Notes: generated by a model from the sequence alone, not told the origin. A DNA stretch of 64,000 nt from Nocardioides agri (GCF_013778305.1 NZ_JACEIC010000002.1:3497669-3561668), one strand, 5' to 3'. Shown: positions 8,975 through 18,278, counted from the first letter of the stretch. Numbers and translations: made by a program.

Positions 8975-9984
8975 CGCGCGACCAGCTCGATCGCAGCAGC
9001 CGCCATCGCGGCGGTCGCGTCGACGTCGGTCATCATCAGCGGCACGGCGCGGCAGGGGAGGCCGCCTCCGGTCACCCGCTCGACCTGGTCGGCGTCCACC
9101 TCGTCGACCAGCCAGCCGTCGAGGACGCCGCCCGCGGAGCGCGCGCCGTAGTGCAGGCCGACCCCGGCGGCGCTGACCTCGACGCCGATCGAGGTCAGCA
9201 TCTGCTCGGCCATGCCACGGACGTGGGTGCCGCCGACGATGGGGGAGAGGCCGACGACGGGCGCCTGCGTCGCGACCAGCGCCTCGCGGACCCGGGGCAC
9301 GCCGAGGATCGTGCCGACCGAGACGACCGGGTTGGAGGGCGGCAGCACCACGAGGTCGGCGTCGGTGATCGCGTCGATGACGCCGGGGCCGGGCGTGGCG
9401 TCGTCGAGGCCGACGACCACGACCGCCTCGGCCGGCACCTGGGCCCGCAGCCGCACCCAGTACTCCTGGAAGTGCACCACCCGGCGGCCGCTCGGGGAGT
9501 CGGGGTCGGCGATCGCGACGTGGGTCTCGACCCGGTCGTCGGTCATCGGCAGCAGGGTCACGCCCGCCCCGAACACCGGAGCCAGCCAGCGGCGGCAGAG
9601 CGCCTCGGTCACCTGGGAGAGCGGGTAGCCGGCGTCGAGCATCTGGGTGCGCACCAGGTGGGTGGCGATGTCGCGGTCGCCGAGGCCGAACCAGGTCGGC
9701 TCCACGCCGTACGCCGCCAGCTCGTCCTTCGTCGACCACGTCTCGTCCCGCCGACCCCAGCCGCGCTCGGGGTCGATGCCGTCGCCGAGCGTGTACATGA
9801 CCGTGTCGAGGTCGGGGCACACCTTGAGCCCGTGGACCCAGAGGTCGTCGGCGGTGTTCGCCACGACCGTCACCCGCGCGTCGTCCGCGACCCCGGGCAG
9901 CCGGCCGGTCGTGACGCCGTGGAGCAGCCCCTGGAGGAAGCGGGCGCCGCCCATGCCACCCGACAGCACGGTGATGTTCTGCAT
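8971..9984 (-). CDS. cofD: 2-phospho-L-lactate transferase (CofD/FbiA)
   Basis: Transfers the phospholactyl-type moiety from its GDP-activated form to Fo in F420 biosynthesis. The N-terminus NITVLSGGMGGARFLQGL is the family signature, followed by DDLWVHGLKVCPDLDTVMYTLG and later LPPSNPVVSVGTILG. The ATG at 9984 has AAGG 7 bases upstream and gives 337 aa, matching the usual start MxITVLSGG. A GTG at 10002 with GAGGAA 5 bases upstream adds six residues and cannot be excluded. It is divergent from whiB and is the first gene of the cofD-cofE operon. Confidence 0.92.
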   Translation of the reverse strand: MQNITVLSGGMGGARFLQGLLHGVTTGRLPGVADDARVTVVANTADDLWVHGLKVCPDLDTVMYTLGDGIDPERGWGRRDETWSTKDELAAYGVEPTWFGLGDRDIATHLVRTQMLDAGYPLSQVTEALCRRWLAPVFGAGVTLLPMTDDRVETHVAIADPDSPSGRRVVHFQEYWVRLRAQVPAEAVVVVGLDDATPGPGVIDAITDADLVVLPPSNPVVSVGTILGVPRVREALVATQAPVVGLSPIVGGTHVRGMAEQMLTSIGVEVSAAGVGLHYGARSAGGVLDGWLVDEVDADQVERVTGGGLPCRAVPLMMTDVDATAAMAAAAIELVAR

Positions 9985-10094
9985 GCGGATACCTTGCCGC
10001 ACCGGAGTTCCTCAGCCGCCGCCGGTGCTGGCCGATCGGTCGAGGTGGATCGCTGGGCCCAGATCGGGTAGGGGGGCCCATACCAGATCCGGGG

Positions 10095-10124
10095 TTGACT
10101 TTCGGGGTACGACAGGCATGTAAT
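10095..10124 (+). promoter_or_regulatory. Candidate whiB promoter
   Basis: TTGACT (10095-10100) and TGTAAT (10119-10124) are separated by 18 bases, five of six matches to each consensus. Transcription would begin near 10131, leaving a leader of about 125 bases before the whiB GTG, including a small CGGGTG-CCG-CACCCG hairpin at 10195-10209. The remaining bases 10003-10094 hold no other feature I recognise. Confidence 0.5.
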
Positions 10125-10255
10125 TCCCACAGTGTCGTTCGCGAGTCTCGGAGCGGTGATCAGGTCCAGATCCCACCGATCTTCCGGTGAGAGACGGGTG
10201 CCGCACCCGAGGCTCGGGGATGTGGGAGCAACACCGGGTCGAAAGGGCGAGAGCC

Positions 10256-10510
10256 GTGCGAGAACTGTTTCTCCTCGAGCCTGAGGCGGAGGACGCCGGG
10301 TGGCAGGAGCGTGCCCTGTGCGCGCAGACCGACCCCGAGGCGTTCTTCCCCGAGAAGGGGGGGTCCACCCGCGAGGCCAAGAAGGTCTGCCTCACCTGCG
10401 AGGTGCGGGACGACTGCCTCGAGTACGCACTGATGAACGACGAGCGCTTCGGCATCTGGGGCGGCCTCTCCGAGCGGGAGCGTCGCAAGCTGAAGAAGCG
10501 CGCCGTCTGA
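10256..10510 (+). CDS. whiB: WhiB-family iron-sulfur transcriptional regulator (WhiB/WhiB2 type)
   Basis: Small 4Fe-4S regulator of sporulation or septation in actinobacteria. The GTG at 10256 follows AAAGGG (10242-10247) and gives 84 aa, the same size as Streptomyces WhiB; the frame open to 10187 is unsupported. Four cluster cysteines are visible (ALCAQ, VCLTC, DDC), followed by the GIWGG turn and a basic C-terminal KLKKRAV. The core ALCAQTDPEAFFPEKGG is typical of the WhiB/WhmD subclass, which is essential for division in mycobacteria (Rv3260c). It is divergent from cofD as in M. tuberculosis. Confidence 0.95.
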   Translation: MRELFLLEPEAEDAGWQERALCAQTDPEAFFPEKGGSTREAKKVCLTCEVRDDCLEYALMNDERFGIWGGLSERERRKLKKRAV

Positions 10511-10565
10511 GGAGCCCCGCGGGCGAGTTCGGCGCGGCTCGGGTGCCCGACTAGGGTTCCCGATC

Positions 10566-13418
10566 GTGGTGTCATCGGTCGCGGTCCTGCTCGTCAGCCA
10601 TGACGGCGACCGTTGGCTACCCGCCGTCATCGACGGCCTGCGGGCCCAGCAGCCCGGCGTCGAGGCCGTCGTCGCGGTCGACACCGGCAGCAAGGACCGC
10701 AGCGTCCTCCTGCTCGAGCAGGCCTTCGGCGAGGTGCTCACGCTGTCCGGCGCCACGTCGTACCCGGCCGCGGTCGCGGCGGGCCTCGAGCGGCTCCGGG
10801 AGCGCGGCGAGCGCCCCGAGTGGGTCTGGCTGCTCCACGACGACGCCAACCCCGCGCCCGGGGCGCTGGCGGCGCTGCTCGACGCGGCGGCCGCCGACCC
10901 GAACGCCGACATCCTCGGGCCCAAGCTGCGCGAGTGGCCGTCGCTGAAGCGGCTGCTCGAGCTCGGGGTCACGATCAGCGGCACCGGCCGGCGCGAGACC
11001 GGGCTCGAGCGCGGCGAGTACGACCAGGGCCAGCACGACGAGGTCCGCGAGGTGCTCGCGGTCAACACCGCGGGCATGCTGGTGCGCCGCACGGTGCTCG
11101 AGTCGCTCGGCGGTCTAGACGAGCAGCTGCCCATCTTCGGCAACGACCTCGACTTCGGCTGGCGGGCCGCGAGCGCCGGCCACCGCACGATCGTCGTGCC
11201 CGACGCCGTGGTCTTCCACGCCGAGGCGGCGCACCGCGGCGTCCGGCGCACCCCGCTGACCGGCCGCCACACCCACTACCAGGAGCGCCGGGCGGCGCTG
11301 TTCACGCTGCTGGCGAACGTGCCGGGACGCCGGCTGCCGTGGCTCACCGTGCGGCTCGCCTTCGGCACGGTCCTGCGCATGATCGGCTTCCTGCTGGTCC
11401 GGTCGCTCGGTGAGGCGCTCGACGACCTCGCCGCCCTGCTCTCCATCTACTCCCATCCCGGTGAGGTGCGCGCCGCCCGCCGGGCCCGGCAGCAGCGCGC
11501 GGGCACCGACCCCGGGCGCGCCCGGCACCTCCTGGCGCCGTGGTGGGTGCCCTACCGGCACGGCCTGGACTTCCTCGGCGACCTCGCCGCCGCTGCGACC
11601 AACCAGGCCCAGGACGTCGCCGAGCGGCGCCGCGCGGCCGCCGCGGAGCGGGCCCCCGCGAGCTACGCACCGCGCCCCCGCACCGACGACGAGGACATGA
11701 TCGCCGCGGACAGCGGCCTGCTCGCCCGGTTCCTCACCAACCCCGTCGCCCTGACCGTCGCCCTGGTCGTGGTGGTCGCGCTCGCGGCCGCGTGGCCGGC
11801 GTTCGGCTCGCTCGCGGGCGGTGGGCTCTCGCCCGCCCCGGCGGCCGGCGGCGACTGGTGGCGCCTGCAGGTCGAGACCTGGCACCCGCTCGGCACCGGC
11901 ACCGCCGTCCCGGCACCTGCGTACGTGCTCCCGATGGCGCTGCTCGCCACCCTGCTCGGCGGCAGCACCGGGGCCGCGCTCTCGGTCGTGTTCGGGCTCT
12001 GCGTGCCGTTCGCGATGTGGGGCGCCTGGCGGTTCCTCCGCGTTGTGGGCCGGCTGGTCGTCTTCACCGGTGCTCCGCGGTGGGTGCTGGTCTGGGGCTC
12101 GGTGACCTGGGCGCTGGTGCCTGTCGTGTGCGGGGCGTGGGGCGACGGCCGCATGGGCGTCGTCGTGGTCGCGACCCTGCTCCCGTGGCTCGCCCACGCG
12201 GCGCTGGGCTTCGCCGACCCCGACGGCGTACGCCGCTGGCGCGCGGGGTGGCGGGTCGGCCTGCTGCTCGCCCTGGCGGCGTCGTTCGCCCCGGTGCTGT
12301 GGTTCCTCGCGCTCGCGCTGGCCCTCGTGGTCGTCGCGGCCGCGGCGCTCGTCGTCCGAGGCGCGATCCGCGACCGGTCGGTGTGGGGGCCGCCCGCGGT
12401 CGCGCTGAGCGTGCCTTTGCTGCTCCTGGCGCCGTGGTGGATCCCGGCGATCCAGCGGAAGGCCGCCGAGGGGCTGCTGCTCGACACCGGGCGGCTGCCG
12501 GCGCCGACCGCGGACACCCTCGACCTGGTCACCGGGCGCCTCGACGGCCTCGGCGCACCGTGGGAGCTCGGCGCCGTGCTCGCGCTGCTGGCCCTGCTCG
12601 CGCTGCTGCCACGACCGACCCGAATCCCGGTCCTGGTCTGCTGGGTCGTCGCGCTCGTCACGAGCGTGGTCGCCGCGCTGCTCGGCATCGCCACCTTCGC
12701 CCTCGCCGCGACGGTCACCGACGCGGGCCTCGGCGCCGTGGTGGTCGTCCTGCAAGGGACGTTCGTCGTGGCGGCGACGATCGGTGCCGTCGGCCTCGGC
12801 GTCGAGACGGTGCCGTGGCGCCGGGTGCTCGCGGCGGTCGTGGTGGTCGTCGCTGCCGCGGTGCCCGTCGGCGGCCTGGCGTGGTGGCTGAGCTCCGACC
12901 CGGTCGTCGACGACGGCATCGACACCGACATCCCGGCGTACATGATCCAGAGCTCCGAGCAGGGGCCCGAGCACGGCATCCTCGTGCTGCGCGGCACGGT
13001 CGAGGACGGGCTGACCTACACGATCCGGCGCGGCGACGGCATCACGACCGGCGAGGACGAGGTGCTCAACCTGACCACCGAGGACGCCGACTTCACCACC
13101 GGGGTGCAGGAGCTGGTCTCCCGGCCGACGGCGGAGGCGGTCGACCTGCTCGCCAGGAGCGGCATCGAGTACGTCGTGCTGCCGGCGCCCGCCGACGGCG
13201 ACGTCGCCGCGGTGCTGGACGCGACGAGCGGGCTCACCCAGGCGAGCGCGGAGGAGCGCACCACCCGCGCCTGGCAGGTCGACCGGCCGCTCGACGGCGG
13301 GCTGCTCGAGGGTCCGGTCTCCTGGCTGCGGGTCGTGCTGCTGGTCCTGCAGGCAGCGGCGATCCTGGTGGTCCTGGTGCTCTGCGCCCCGACGACGAAC
13401 CCGAGGAGGCAGGCATGA
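10566..13418 (+). CDS. Large membrane glycosyltransferase, GT2 N-terminal domain
   Basis: Predicted integral membrane glycosyltransferase of 950 aa. Residues about 4-270 form a GT2 fold: VAVLLVSHDGDRWLP, VDTGSKDRS, the metal-binding LLHDDANP, and later IFGNDLDFGWRA. Residues about 390-790 are a long hydrophobic region with around ten helices, and a soluble region about 800-925 precedes a last helix. The acceptor is unknown; position between whiB and a secreted DUF5719 protein suggests a cell-envelope glycan. Start GTG 10566 with a weak AGGG upstream. The stop overlaps the next ATG (ATGA). M. tuberculosis has no counterpart at this place. Confidence 0.85.
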   Translation: MVSSVAVLLVSHDGDRWLPAVIDGLRAQQPGVEAVVAVDTGSKDRSVLLLEQAFGEVLTLSGATSYPAAVAAGLERLRERGERPEWVWLLHDDANPAPGALAALLDAAAADPNADILGPKLREWPSLKRLLELGVTISGTGRRETGLERGEYDQGQHDEVREVLAVNTAGMLVRRTVLESLGGLDEQLPIFGNDLDFGWRAASAGHRTIVVPDAVVFHAEAAHRGVRRTPLTGRHTHYQERRAALFTLLANVPGRRLPWLTVRLAFGTVLRMIGFLLVRSLGEALDDLAALLSIYSHPGEVRAARRARQQRAGTDPGRARHLLAPWWVPYRHGLDFLGDLAAAATNQAQDVAERRRAAAAERAPASYAPRPRTDDEDMIAADSGLLARFLTNPVALTVALVVVVALAAAWPAFGSLAGGGLSPAPAAGGDWWRLQVETWHPLGTGTAVPAPAYVLPMALLATLLGGSTGAALSVVFGLCVPFAMWGAWRFLRVVGRLVVFTGAPRWVLVWGSVTWALVPVVCGAWGDGRMGVVVVATLLPWLAHAALGFADPDGVRRWRAGWRVGLLLALAASFAPVLWFLALALALVVVAAAALVVRGAIRDRSVWGPPAVALSVPLLLLAPWWIPAIQRKAAEGLLLDTGRLPAPTADTLDLVTGRLDGLGAPWELGAVLALLALLALLPRPTRIPVLVCWVVALVTSVVAALLGIATFALAATVTDAGLGAVVVVLQGTFVVAATIGAVGLGVETVPWRRVLAAVVVVVAAAVPVGGLAWWLSSDPVVDDGIDTDIPAYMIQSSEQGPEHGILVLRGTVEDGLTYTIRRGDGITTGEDEVLNLTTEDADFTTGVQELVSRPTAEAVDLLARSGIEYVVLPAPADGDVAAVLDATSGLTQASAEERTTRAWQVDRPLDGGLLEGPVSWLRVVLLVLQAAAILVVLVLCAPTTNPRRQA

Positions 13419-14824
13419 GCAGCGCCGGTGGTGGCCGCCGCTCCGCCCAGCGGCGCAGCGGCCTCAACCTGATGGTCGCGCTCGCGGTCGTGCTGCCGCT
13501 CGCGAGTGCGGCCGCGCTGCTACTCGTGCGGCCGTCGGACCCCGCCGACGCGACACACCCGCCGGCCAGCACCCCGCTCACAGCGGCGACCCTCACCTGC
13601 CCGTCCGCGCTCCCGGACGCGCCCGGGGTGGCGCTGACCACGACCGCCGACGGCGTCGACGGCCGGGTCGAGGTCGGCCTCGGCGAGGACGCCCGGGAGG
13701 TCCCGGTCTCGACCGGGCGGGTCTCGTCGGTCGACGACCCGGACGCCACGACCGTCACCGGCTCCGGCGACACCGCACCGGGGCTCGTGGCGAGCCGGTC
13801 CGGGGGCGACGAGGCCGCCGTGGCCGCGTGCCGGCCGCCGGCGGCGGTCCACTGGTTCACCGGCGTCGGCGCCGGTCCCAGCCATGACTCCGTCCTCGAG
13901 CTGACCAACCCGGATGCCGGGACGGCGGTCGCCGACGTGACGTTCTACGGCCGGGCGGGCGTGGTCGACGCGCCTCGCCTCCGCGGCGTGTCCGTGTCCG
14001 GCGGCCGGAGCGTCCGGCTCGACCTGGGCAGCATCGTGCCCCGCCCCGAGGAGCTCGCGCTCCAGGTGGTCACGGCCCGCGGGCGGCTGGGCGCCAGCGT
14101 GCTCGACCGGGTCGACCGGGTCGGCTCCGCCCCGTTGACCCAGGATTGGCTGTCTCCGCAGCAGGAGCCCACCCTCCAGACCATGTTGCTGGGCCTGGCT
14201 CCGGGCAGCGGGCGCCGCACCCTGACCGTGGCGAACCCCGGCTCCGACGAGGTCCGGGTGCAGGTCAGGGTCGTCGACACCGAGTCGGTGTTCGCCCCCG
14301 CAGGCCTCGACGAGCTCCGGGTGCCGCCGCAGAGCGTCGTGTCGGTCCCGGTCACCGCGGTCGTCGACGAGGCGGTCGGCGACGGCGCGCTCGGTGTCCA
14401 GGTCACCGGCACCCACCCGGTGACGGCGTCGCTGCGGTCGGTCGTCAGGGGGGACGTGTCGCACGCGGTCGCCAGCACGGCGTACTCGACGGCGACGACG
14501 GTCCTGGTGCCCGAGGCACCGGCGCAGGGGCCCCGCAAGGCCGAGCGGCGGGTGGTGCTCACCGCGAGCGGCGCCGGCACGGTCACGGTGCTCGCCGCCG
14601 ACGCGGACGGCAAGGAGCTGCGCACGACCGAGGTCGAGGTGGAGCGCGGCCGCGGCTTCGCGGTGCCGGTGCCGCCGGCCGCCCAACAGGTCACGGTGAC
14701 CCCGAGCCGCACCACGGTCACGGGCGCGGTGCTCACCAGCAGCAGCGGCGGTGCCGCGGTGCTGCCGATGACGGCGCCCGTCACCAACGGGCTGGTGCCC
14801 GACGTCCGCCCGGGCCTGCCGTAG
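13415..14824 (+). CDS. DUF5719 family membrane-anchored protein
   Basis: A 469-aa protein starting at ATG 13415 (GAGGAGG upstream), overlapping the glycosyltransferase stop. It has an N-terminal transmembrane helix or signal anchor (LMVALAVVLPLASAAALLLV, about 20-40) and an all-beta Ser/Thr/Val-rich extracytoplasmic region with repeated Ig-like stretches (VHWFTGVGAGPSHDSVLELTN, RTLTVANPGSDEVRVQVRV). No catalytic motif is visible. Coupling to the glycosyltransferase suggests an accessory or glycosylated cell-surface partner. Its 3-prime end is 3 bases from the convergent next gene. Confidence 0.8.
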   Translation: MSSAGGGRRSAQRRSGLNLMVALAVVLPLASAAALLLVRPSDPADATHPPASTPLTAATLTCPSALPDAPGVALTTTADGVDGRVEVGLGEDAREVPVSTGRVSSVDDPDATTVTGSGDTAPGLVASRSGGDEAAVAACRPPAAVHWFTGVGAGPSHDSVLELTNPDAGTAVADVTFYGRAGVVDAPRLRGVSVSGGRSVRLDLGSIVPRPEELALQVVTARGRLGASVLDRVDRVGSAPLTQDWLSPQQEPTLQTMLLGLAPGSGRRTLTVANPGSDEVRVQVRVVDTESVFAPAGLDELRVPPQSVVSVPVTAVVDEAVGDGALGVQVTGTHPVTASLRSVVRGDVSHAVASTAYSTATTVLVPEAPAQGPRKAERRVVLTASGAGTVTVLAADADGKELRTTEVEVERGRGFAVPVPPAAQQVTVTPSRTTVTGAVLTSSSGGAAVLPMTAPVTNGLVPDVRPGLP

Positions 14825-14827
14825 CCG

Positions 14828-15280
14828 TCAGTCCCCGCCGTCGTAGCGCGGGTCGACGTCCTCGGCGTCCATGCCGAGCAGCTCGGCGACCTGCTCGACC
14901 ACGACGGTGAGCAGCAGGGCCTCGAGGTCGGTGCGGTTGTCGCAGCGCCGCTCGATCGGGCGCCGGAAGAGCACCAGCCGGGTCGGCGTCGCGCCGGCGC
15001 CGCGCACCAGCGACGAGAGCGGGACGGTCTCGGACGTCCAGTCGTCGGGGATGTGGGGGGTGTCCTCGACGGCGTACTCGACCAGGCCGAGCTTGTCCTG
15101 CCAGCGCTGGTCGATCTCGGTGACGATGCCGAGCGCGAGGTCGTCGAAGCGCTCCCGTGCCGTCCGCAGCTCCGGGCGGCCGGGCGTCGTCGGCACCACC
15201 GCCGGACCCCGCATGCCGCGGCCGCGGCGGTCCCGGATCTTGCGCCGCCCGGGACCCGTGGCGTCGCCCGTGTCGTCCAT
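14828..15280 (-). CDS. Metallopeptidase-family (zincin-like) protein lacking HExxH
   Basis: A 150-aa cytoplasmic protein of the small zincin-like family present in actinobacteria (positional homologue Rv3259). Core residues about 45-147 include DQRWQDKLGLVEYAVEDTP and a C-terminal helix reading VVVEQVAELLGM. In zinc-binding relatives that helix carries HExxH; here the corresponding residues are E-Q-V-A-E, so all zinc ligands are lost and catalysis by the usual mechanism is not expected. Divergent from the DUF3499 gene with a 49-base spacer. Confidence 0.8.
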   Translation of the reverse strand: MDDTGDATGPGRRKIRDRRGRGMRGPAVVPTTPGRPELRTARERFDDLALGIVTEIDQRWQDKLGLVEYAVEDTPHIPDDWTSETVPLSSLVRGAGATPTRLVLFRRPIERRCDNRTDLEALLLTVVVEQVAELLGMDAEDVDPRYDGGD

Positions 15281-15329
15281 GCCGCGAGCCTAATCGGCGG
15301 TGTCGGCCGGGAGAGGTAGCGTCTGCCGC

Positions 15330-15689
15330 GTGAGTCCGGCCCGTCGTTGTTCGCGCACCGCCTGCGGTCGGTCTGCCGTCGCCACATTGACCTACGTCTA
15401 CGCCGACCAGACCGCGGTCCTGGGCCCGCTCGCGACCTTCGCCGAGCCGCACGCCTACGACCTCTGCGAGGTCCACAGCGAGCGGCTCTCCGCGCCGCGC
15501 GGCTGGGAGGTGCTGCGGCTCGCGCAGGACCTCTCCTCTCAGGGCCCGTCGAGCGACGACCTGCTGGCGCTCGCCGACGCCGTCCGCGAGGCGGCCCGGC
15601 CGGTCGCCCCCGCGCGCGTCGCGCCCAGCGAGGAGACCGGTCGCGAGACCGGCCGTCGCGGCCACCTCCGGGTGCTGAGCACCGACTGA
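15330..15689 (+). CDS. DUF3499 family protein
   Basis: A 119-aa actinobacterial protein (Rv3258c-like) of unknown function. The GTG at 15330 gives the conserved N-terminus SPARRCSRTACGRSAVATLT. A Cys pair there plus the later LCEVHSERL suggests a metal site made of two N-terminal Cys with the Cys/His of the second motif. YVYADQTAVLGPLAT and APRGWEVLRL are the other conserved stretches; the C-terminal 35 residues are low complexity. It lies immediately upstream of manB, 20 bases away, so is probably co-transcribed. Confidence 0.85.
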   Translation: MSPARRCSRTACGRSAVATLTYVYADQTAVLGPLATFAEPHAYDLCEVHSERLSAPRGWEVLRLAQDLSSQGPSSDDLLALADAVREAARPVAPARVAPSEETGRETGRRGHLRVLSTD

Positions 15690-15709
15690 GCGCCCACTAG
15701 GCTCCGGGC

Positions 15710-17080
15710 ATGGCCGACACCCTCGACCCGATGAACCTCAACGCCGTCTTCAAGGCGTACGACGTCCGCGGCACCGTCCCCGACCAGATCGACGAGTCGC
15801 TGGCCCGTGCCGCCGGTCGCGCGTTCGTCCAGGTGGTGGGTGGACCGACCGTCGTGGTCGGCCACGACATGCGCCCCAGCTCGCCCGGCATGGCCGGCGC
15901 CTTCGCCGCCGGTGCGAGCGAGGCCGGCGCCGACGTCGTGATGATCGGTCTCGCCTCGACCGACCAGCTCTACTTCGCGTCCGGGCACCTCGGCCACCCC
16001 GGCGCGATGTTCACCGCGAGCCACAACCCCGCGCAGTACAACGGCATCAAGATGTGCCGTGCGCACGCCGTGCCCGTCGGCATGGAGAGCGGCCTGGCCG
16101 AGATCCGCGACCTCGTGGCCTCGCCACGGCCGGTGGACGGACCCGCGGGCGCGATCAGCGAGCACGACGTGCTCGAGGCGTACGCCGCGCACCTGCTCTC
16201 GCTCGCCCCGGTCACCGGCCGGCGCCTCAAGGTCGTCGTCGACGCCGGCAACGGCATGGCCGGCCACACCGCGCCGGCCGTCTTCGAGCGGCTGGCCGAC
16301 CAGGTCGACCTCGTGCCCATGTACTTCGAGCTCGACGGCACCTTCCCCAACCACGAGGCGAACCCGATCGAGCCCGCCAACCTCGCCGACCTCCAGGCCC
16401 GGGTCCTCGCCGAGCGCGCCGACATCGGGCTGGCGTTCGACGGCGACGCGGACCGCTGCTTCCTCGTCGACGAGCGCGGCGCGCTGGTCTCGCCCTCGAC
16501 GCTGACCGCGCTGATCGCCTCGCGCGAGCTCGCCAAGGAGCCCGGCGCCGTCGTGATCCACAACCTGATCACGAGCCGCTCGGTGCCCGAGATCGTCACC
16601 GAGCTCGGCGGCACCCCGGTCCGCACCCGCGTCGGTCACTCCTTCATCAAGGCGACGATGGCCGAGACCGGCGCGATCTTCGGCGGCGAGCACAGCGGCC
16701 ACTTCTACTTCCGCGACTTCTGGCGCGCCGACTCCGGCATGCTCGCCGCGCTGCACGCGCTGGCCGCCCTGGCCGAGACCGAGCAGCCGCTGTCCGGGCT
16801 GCTCGCGGAGTTCGACCGCTACGTGCTCAGCGGCGAGATCAACTCCGAGGTCGCCGACCAGGCCGCGGTCACCGCCGAGCTCGAGGCGGCGTACGCCGCG
16901 CAGCCCGACGTCACCACCGACCGTCTCGACGGGCTGACCGTGAGCCACCCCGACTGGACCTTCAACGTCCGGCCGTCCAACACCGAGCCGCTGCTCCGCC
17001 TCAACGCCGAGGGCCGCGACGTGGCGACCATGGAGCGGGTGCGCGACGACGTGCTCGCCCAGATCAGGAGAGAGCGATGA
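15710..17080 (+). CDS. manB: Phosphomannomutase/phosphoglucomutase
   Basis: Interconverts mannose-6-phosphate and mannose-1-phosphate, feeding the guanylyltransferase at 6102. All four alpha-phosphohexomutase sites are visible: the phosphoserine loop TASHNP with Ser104, the metal loop FDGDADR (about 243-249), the sugar-specificity loop GEHSGHF (about 326-332) and the phosphate-binding RPSNTEP (about 422-428). 456 aa, normal length. The stop overlaps the Trm112-like ATG (ATGA). M. tuberculosis positional equivalent is Rv3257c. Confidence 0.95.
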   Translation: MADTLDPMNLNAVFKAYDVRGTVPDQIDESLARAAGRAFVQVVGGPTVVVGHDMRPSSPGMAGAFAAGASEAGADVVMIGLASTDQLYFASGHLGHPGAMFTASHNPAQYNGIKMCRAHAVPVGMESGLAEIRDLVASPRPVDGPAGAISEHDVLEAYAAHLLSLAPVTGRRLKVVVDAGNGMAGHTAPAVFERLADQVDLVPMYFELDGTFPNHEANPIEPANLADLQARVLAERADIGLAFDGDADRCFLVDERGALVSPSTLTALIASRELAKEPGAVVIHNLITSRSVPEIVTELGGTPVRTRVGHSFIKATMAETGAIFGGEHSGHFYFRDFWRADSGMLAALHALAALAETEQPLSGLLAEFDRYVLSGEINSEVADQAAVTAELEAAYAAQPDVTTDRLDGLTVSHPDWTFNVRPSNTEPLLRLNAEGRDVATMERVRDDVLAQIRRER

Positions 17081-17247
17081 ACGTGAACCTCGACCCCGCG
17101 CTGCTGGAGATCATCGTCTGCCCGGCCTGCCGCGCCGACCTGGACGTCGTGGGGGAGGAGCTGGTCTGCCGGGGCTGCGGCCTGGCCTACCCGGTCCGCG
17201 ACGACATCCCGGTGCTGCTCGTCGACGAGGCCCGCAAGCCGAGCTGA
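17077..17247 (+). CDS. Trm112-family zinc protein
   Basis: A 56-residue protein with two CxxC knuckles (CPAC at about 15-18 and CRGC at about 33-36) and the family ending YPVRDDIPVLL. Trm112-like proteins are small zinc-binding partners that activate methyltransferases in eukaryotes and archaea; the bacterial role is unclear. Overlaps manB by 4 bases upstream and shares one base with the next ATG downstream, so it is translated as part of a tightly coupled operon. Confidence 0.88.
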   Translation: MNVNLDPALLEIIVCPACRADLDVVGEELVCRGCGLAYPVRDDIPVLLVDEARKPS

Positions 17248-18278
17248 TGGCCACCTGGTTCGACGAGTCCCGGCTGGACGACGCCGGCGTGCTGACCACG
17301 GCCGACCTGCGCCTGCGGGCGCTCGCCGAGTCCGGCTCCCGGGTACGCCGCGCGGCGGGAGACGCCGCGGAGGCGTGCGCCGCGGCTGTCGCCCGGGCCG
17401 CCGAGGTCGACCGTCCGCGGGCGGTGCTCGCCGCCGGCCCGGACTCGCGGCTGCTGCGCGCCGTCCTCGAGCCCTGGTGCCCGGTGCCCTTCGTCGCCTG
17501 GCCGGCCCCCGCCCTGCCCGGCTGGGTCGGCAGCCTCGACCTGGTCGTGGTGCTCGCTCCCGACGGCGCCGACGTCGGCGCCGCGTCCGCGGTCGCCGAG
17601 GCGGTCCGACGTGGCTGCCAGCTCGTCGTCGCCTGCCCGCCCGACTCGCTGGTGGCGCAGCACGCCGCCGGCCGGTGGAGCACGATCCTGCCGACCGAGA
17701 GCCGTGACCAGCTGGCGACGGCCGTCGTGGTTCTCGACTACCTCGACCGGCTCTCGCTCGGCCCCGAGGCCGACGCCGAGCAGGTCGCGGAGGCCCTCGA
17801 CGCCGTGGCGATCGCGTGCTCGCCCAACCGCGACCTCGCGGTCAACCCGGCCAAGGTGCTCGCGATCGCCCTCGCCGACGCCAACCCGGTGCTGTGGGGC
17901 GGCTCGGTGCTCGCCGCCCGCGCCGCGCGCCGGGTCGCGGAGCAGGTCCGCCGCGCCTCCGGCCGCTCGGCCCTGGCCGGTGACGCCGAGCACCTGCTCC
18001 CGCTGATCGAGGCGGCCCGGCCGCGCGACGTGTTCGACGACCCCTTCGCCGACGGCGCCGCCGACCAGCGACCGGTGCTCCTCGTGCTCGACGACGGCAC
18101 CGACGACCCGCTCGTGCGCGAGCAGCGCGCCCGCCTGGTCGGCGCGGCCGACGAGCGCGGCGTACGCGTCGAGGTCGTGACCACCGACGCCACCACCGAG
18201 GTCGCCCGCTACGCGTCGCTGCTGCTCAGCGGCACCTACGCGGCCGAGTACCTGCGGATCGGGCTCGTCGAGGACTGA
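17247..18278 (+). CDS. SIS-domain, TobH/phosphosugar isomerase-like protein
   Basis: A 343-aa protein resembling bifunctional phosphoglucose/phosphomannose isomerase-like proteins (M. tuberculosis Rv3256c at the same place). The N-terminal half has weak SIS features (PRAVLAAGPDSRLLRAVLEPW; LDLVVVLAPDGADVGAASAVAEA). CSPNRDLAVNPAKVLAIALADANPVLWGG is the conserved central region. Catalytic residues for isomerisation cannot be confirmed by eye, so this may be a regulatory or divergent isomerase. Next to manB, a mannose metabolic role is plausible; no separate manA follows it here. Confidence 0.75.
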   Translation: MATWFDESRLDDAGVLTTADLRLRALAESGSRVRRAAGDAAEACAAAVARAAEVDRPRAVLAAGPDSRLLRAVLEPWCPVPFVAWPAPALPGWVGSLDLVVVLAPDGADVGAASAVAEAVRRGCQLVVACPPDSLVAQHAAGRWSTILPTESRDQLATAVVVLDYLDRLSLGPEADAEQVAEALDAVAIACSPNRDLAVNPAKVLAIALADANPVLWGGSVLAARAARRVAEQVRRASGRSALAGDAEHLLPLIEAARPRDVFDDPFADGAADQRPVLLVLDDGTDDPLVREQRARLVGAADERGVRVEVVTTDATTEVARYASLLLSGTYAAEYLRIGLVED

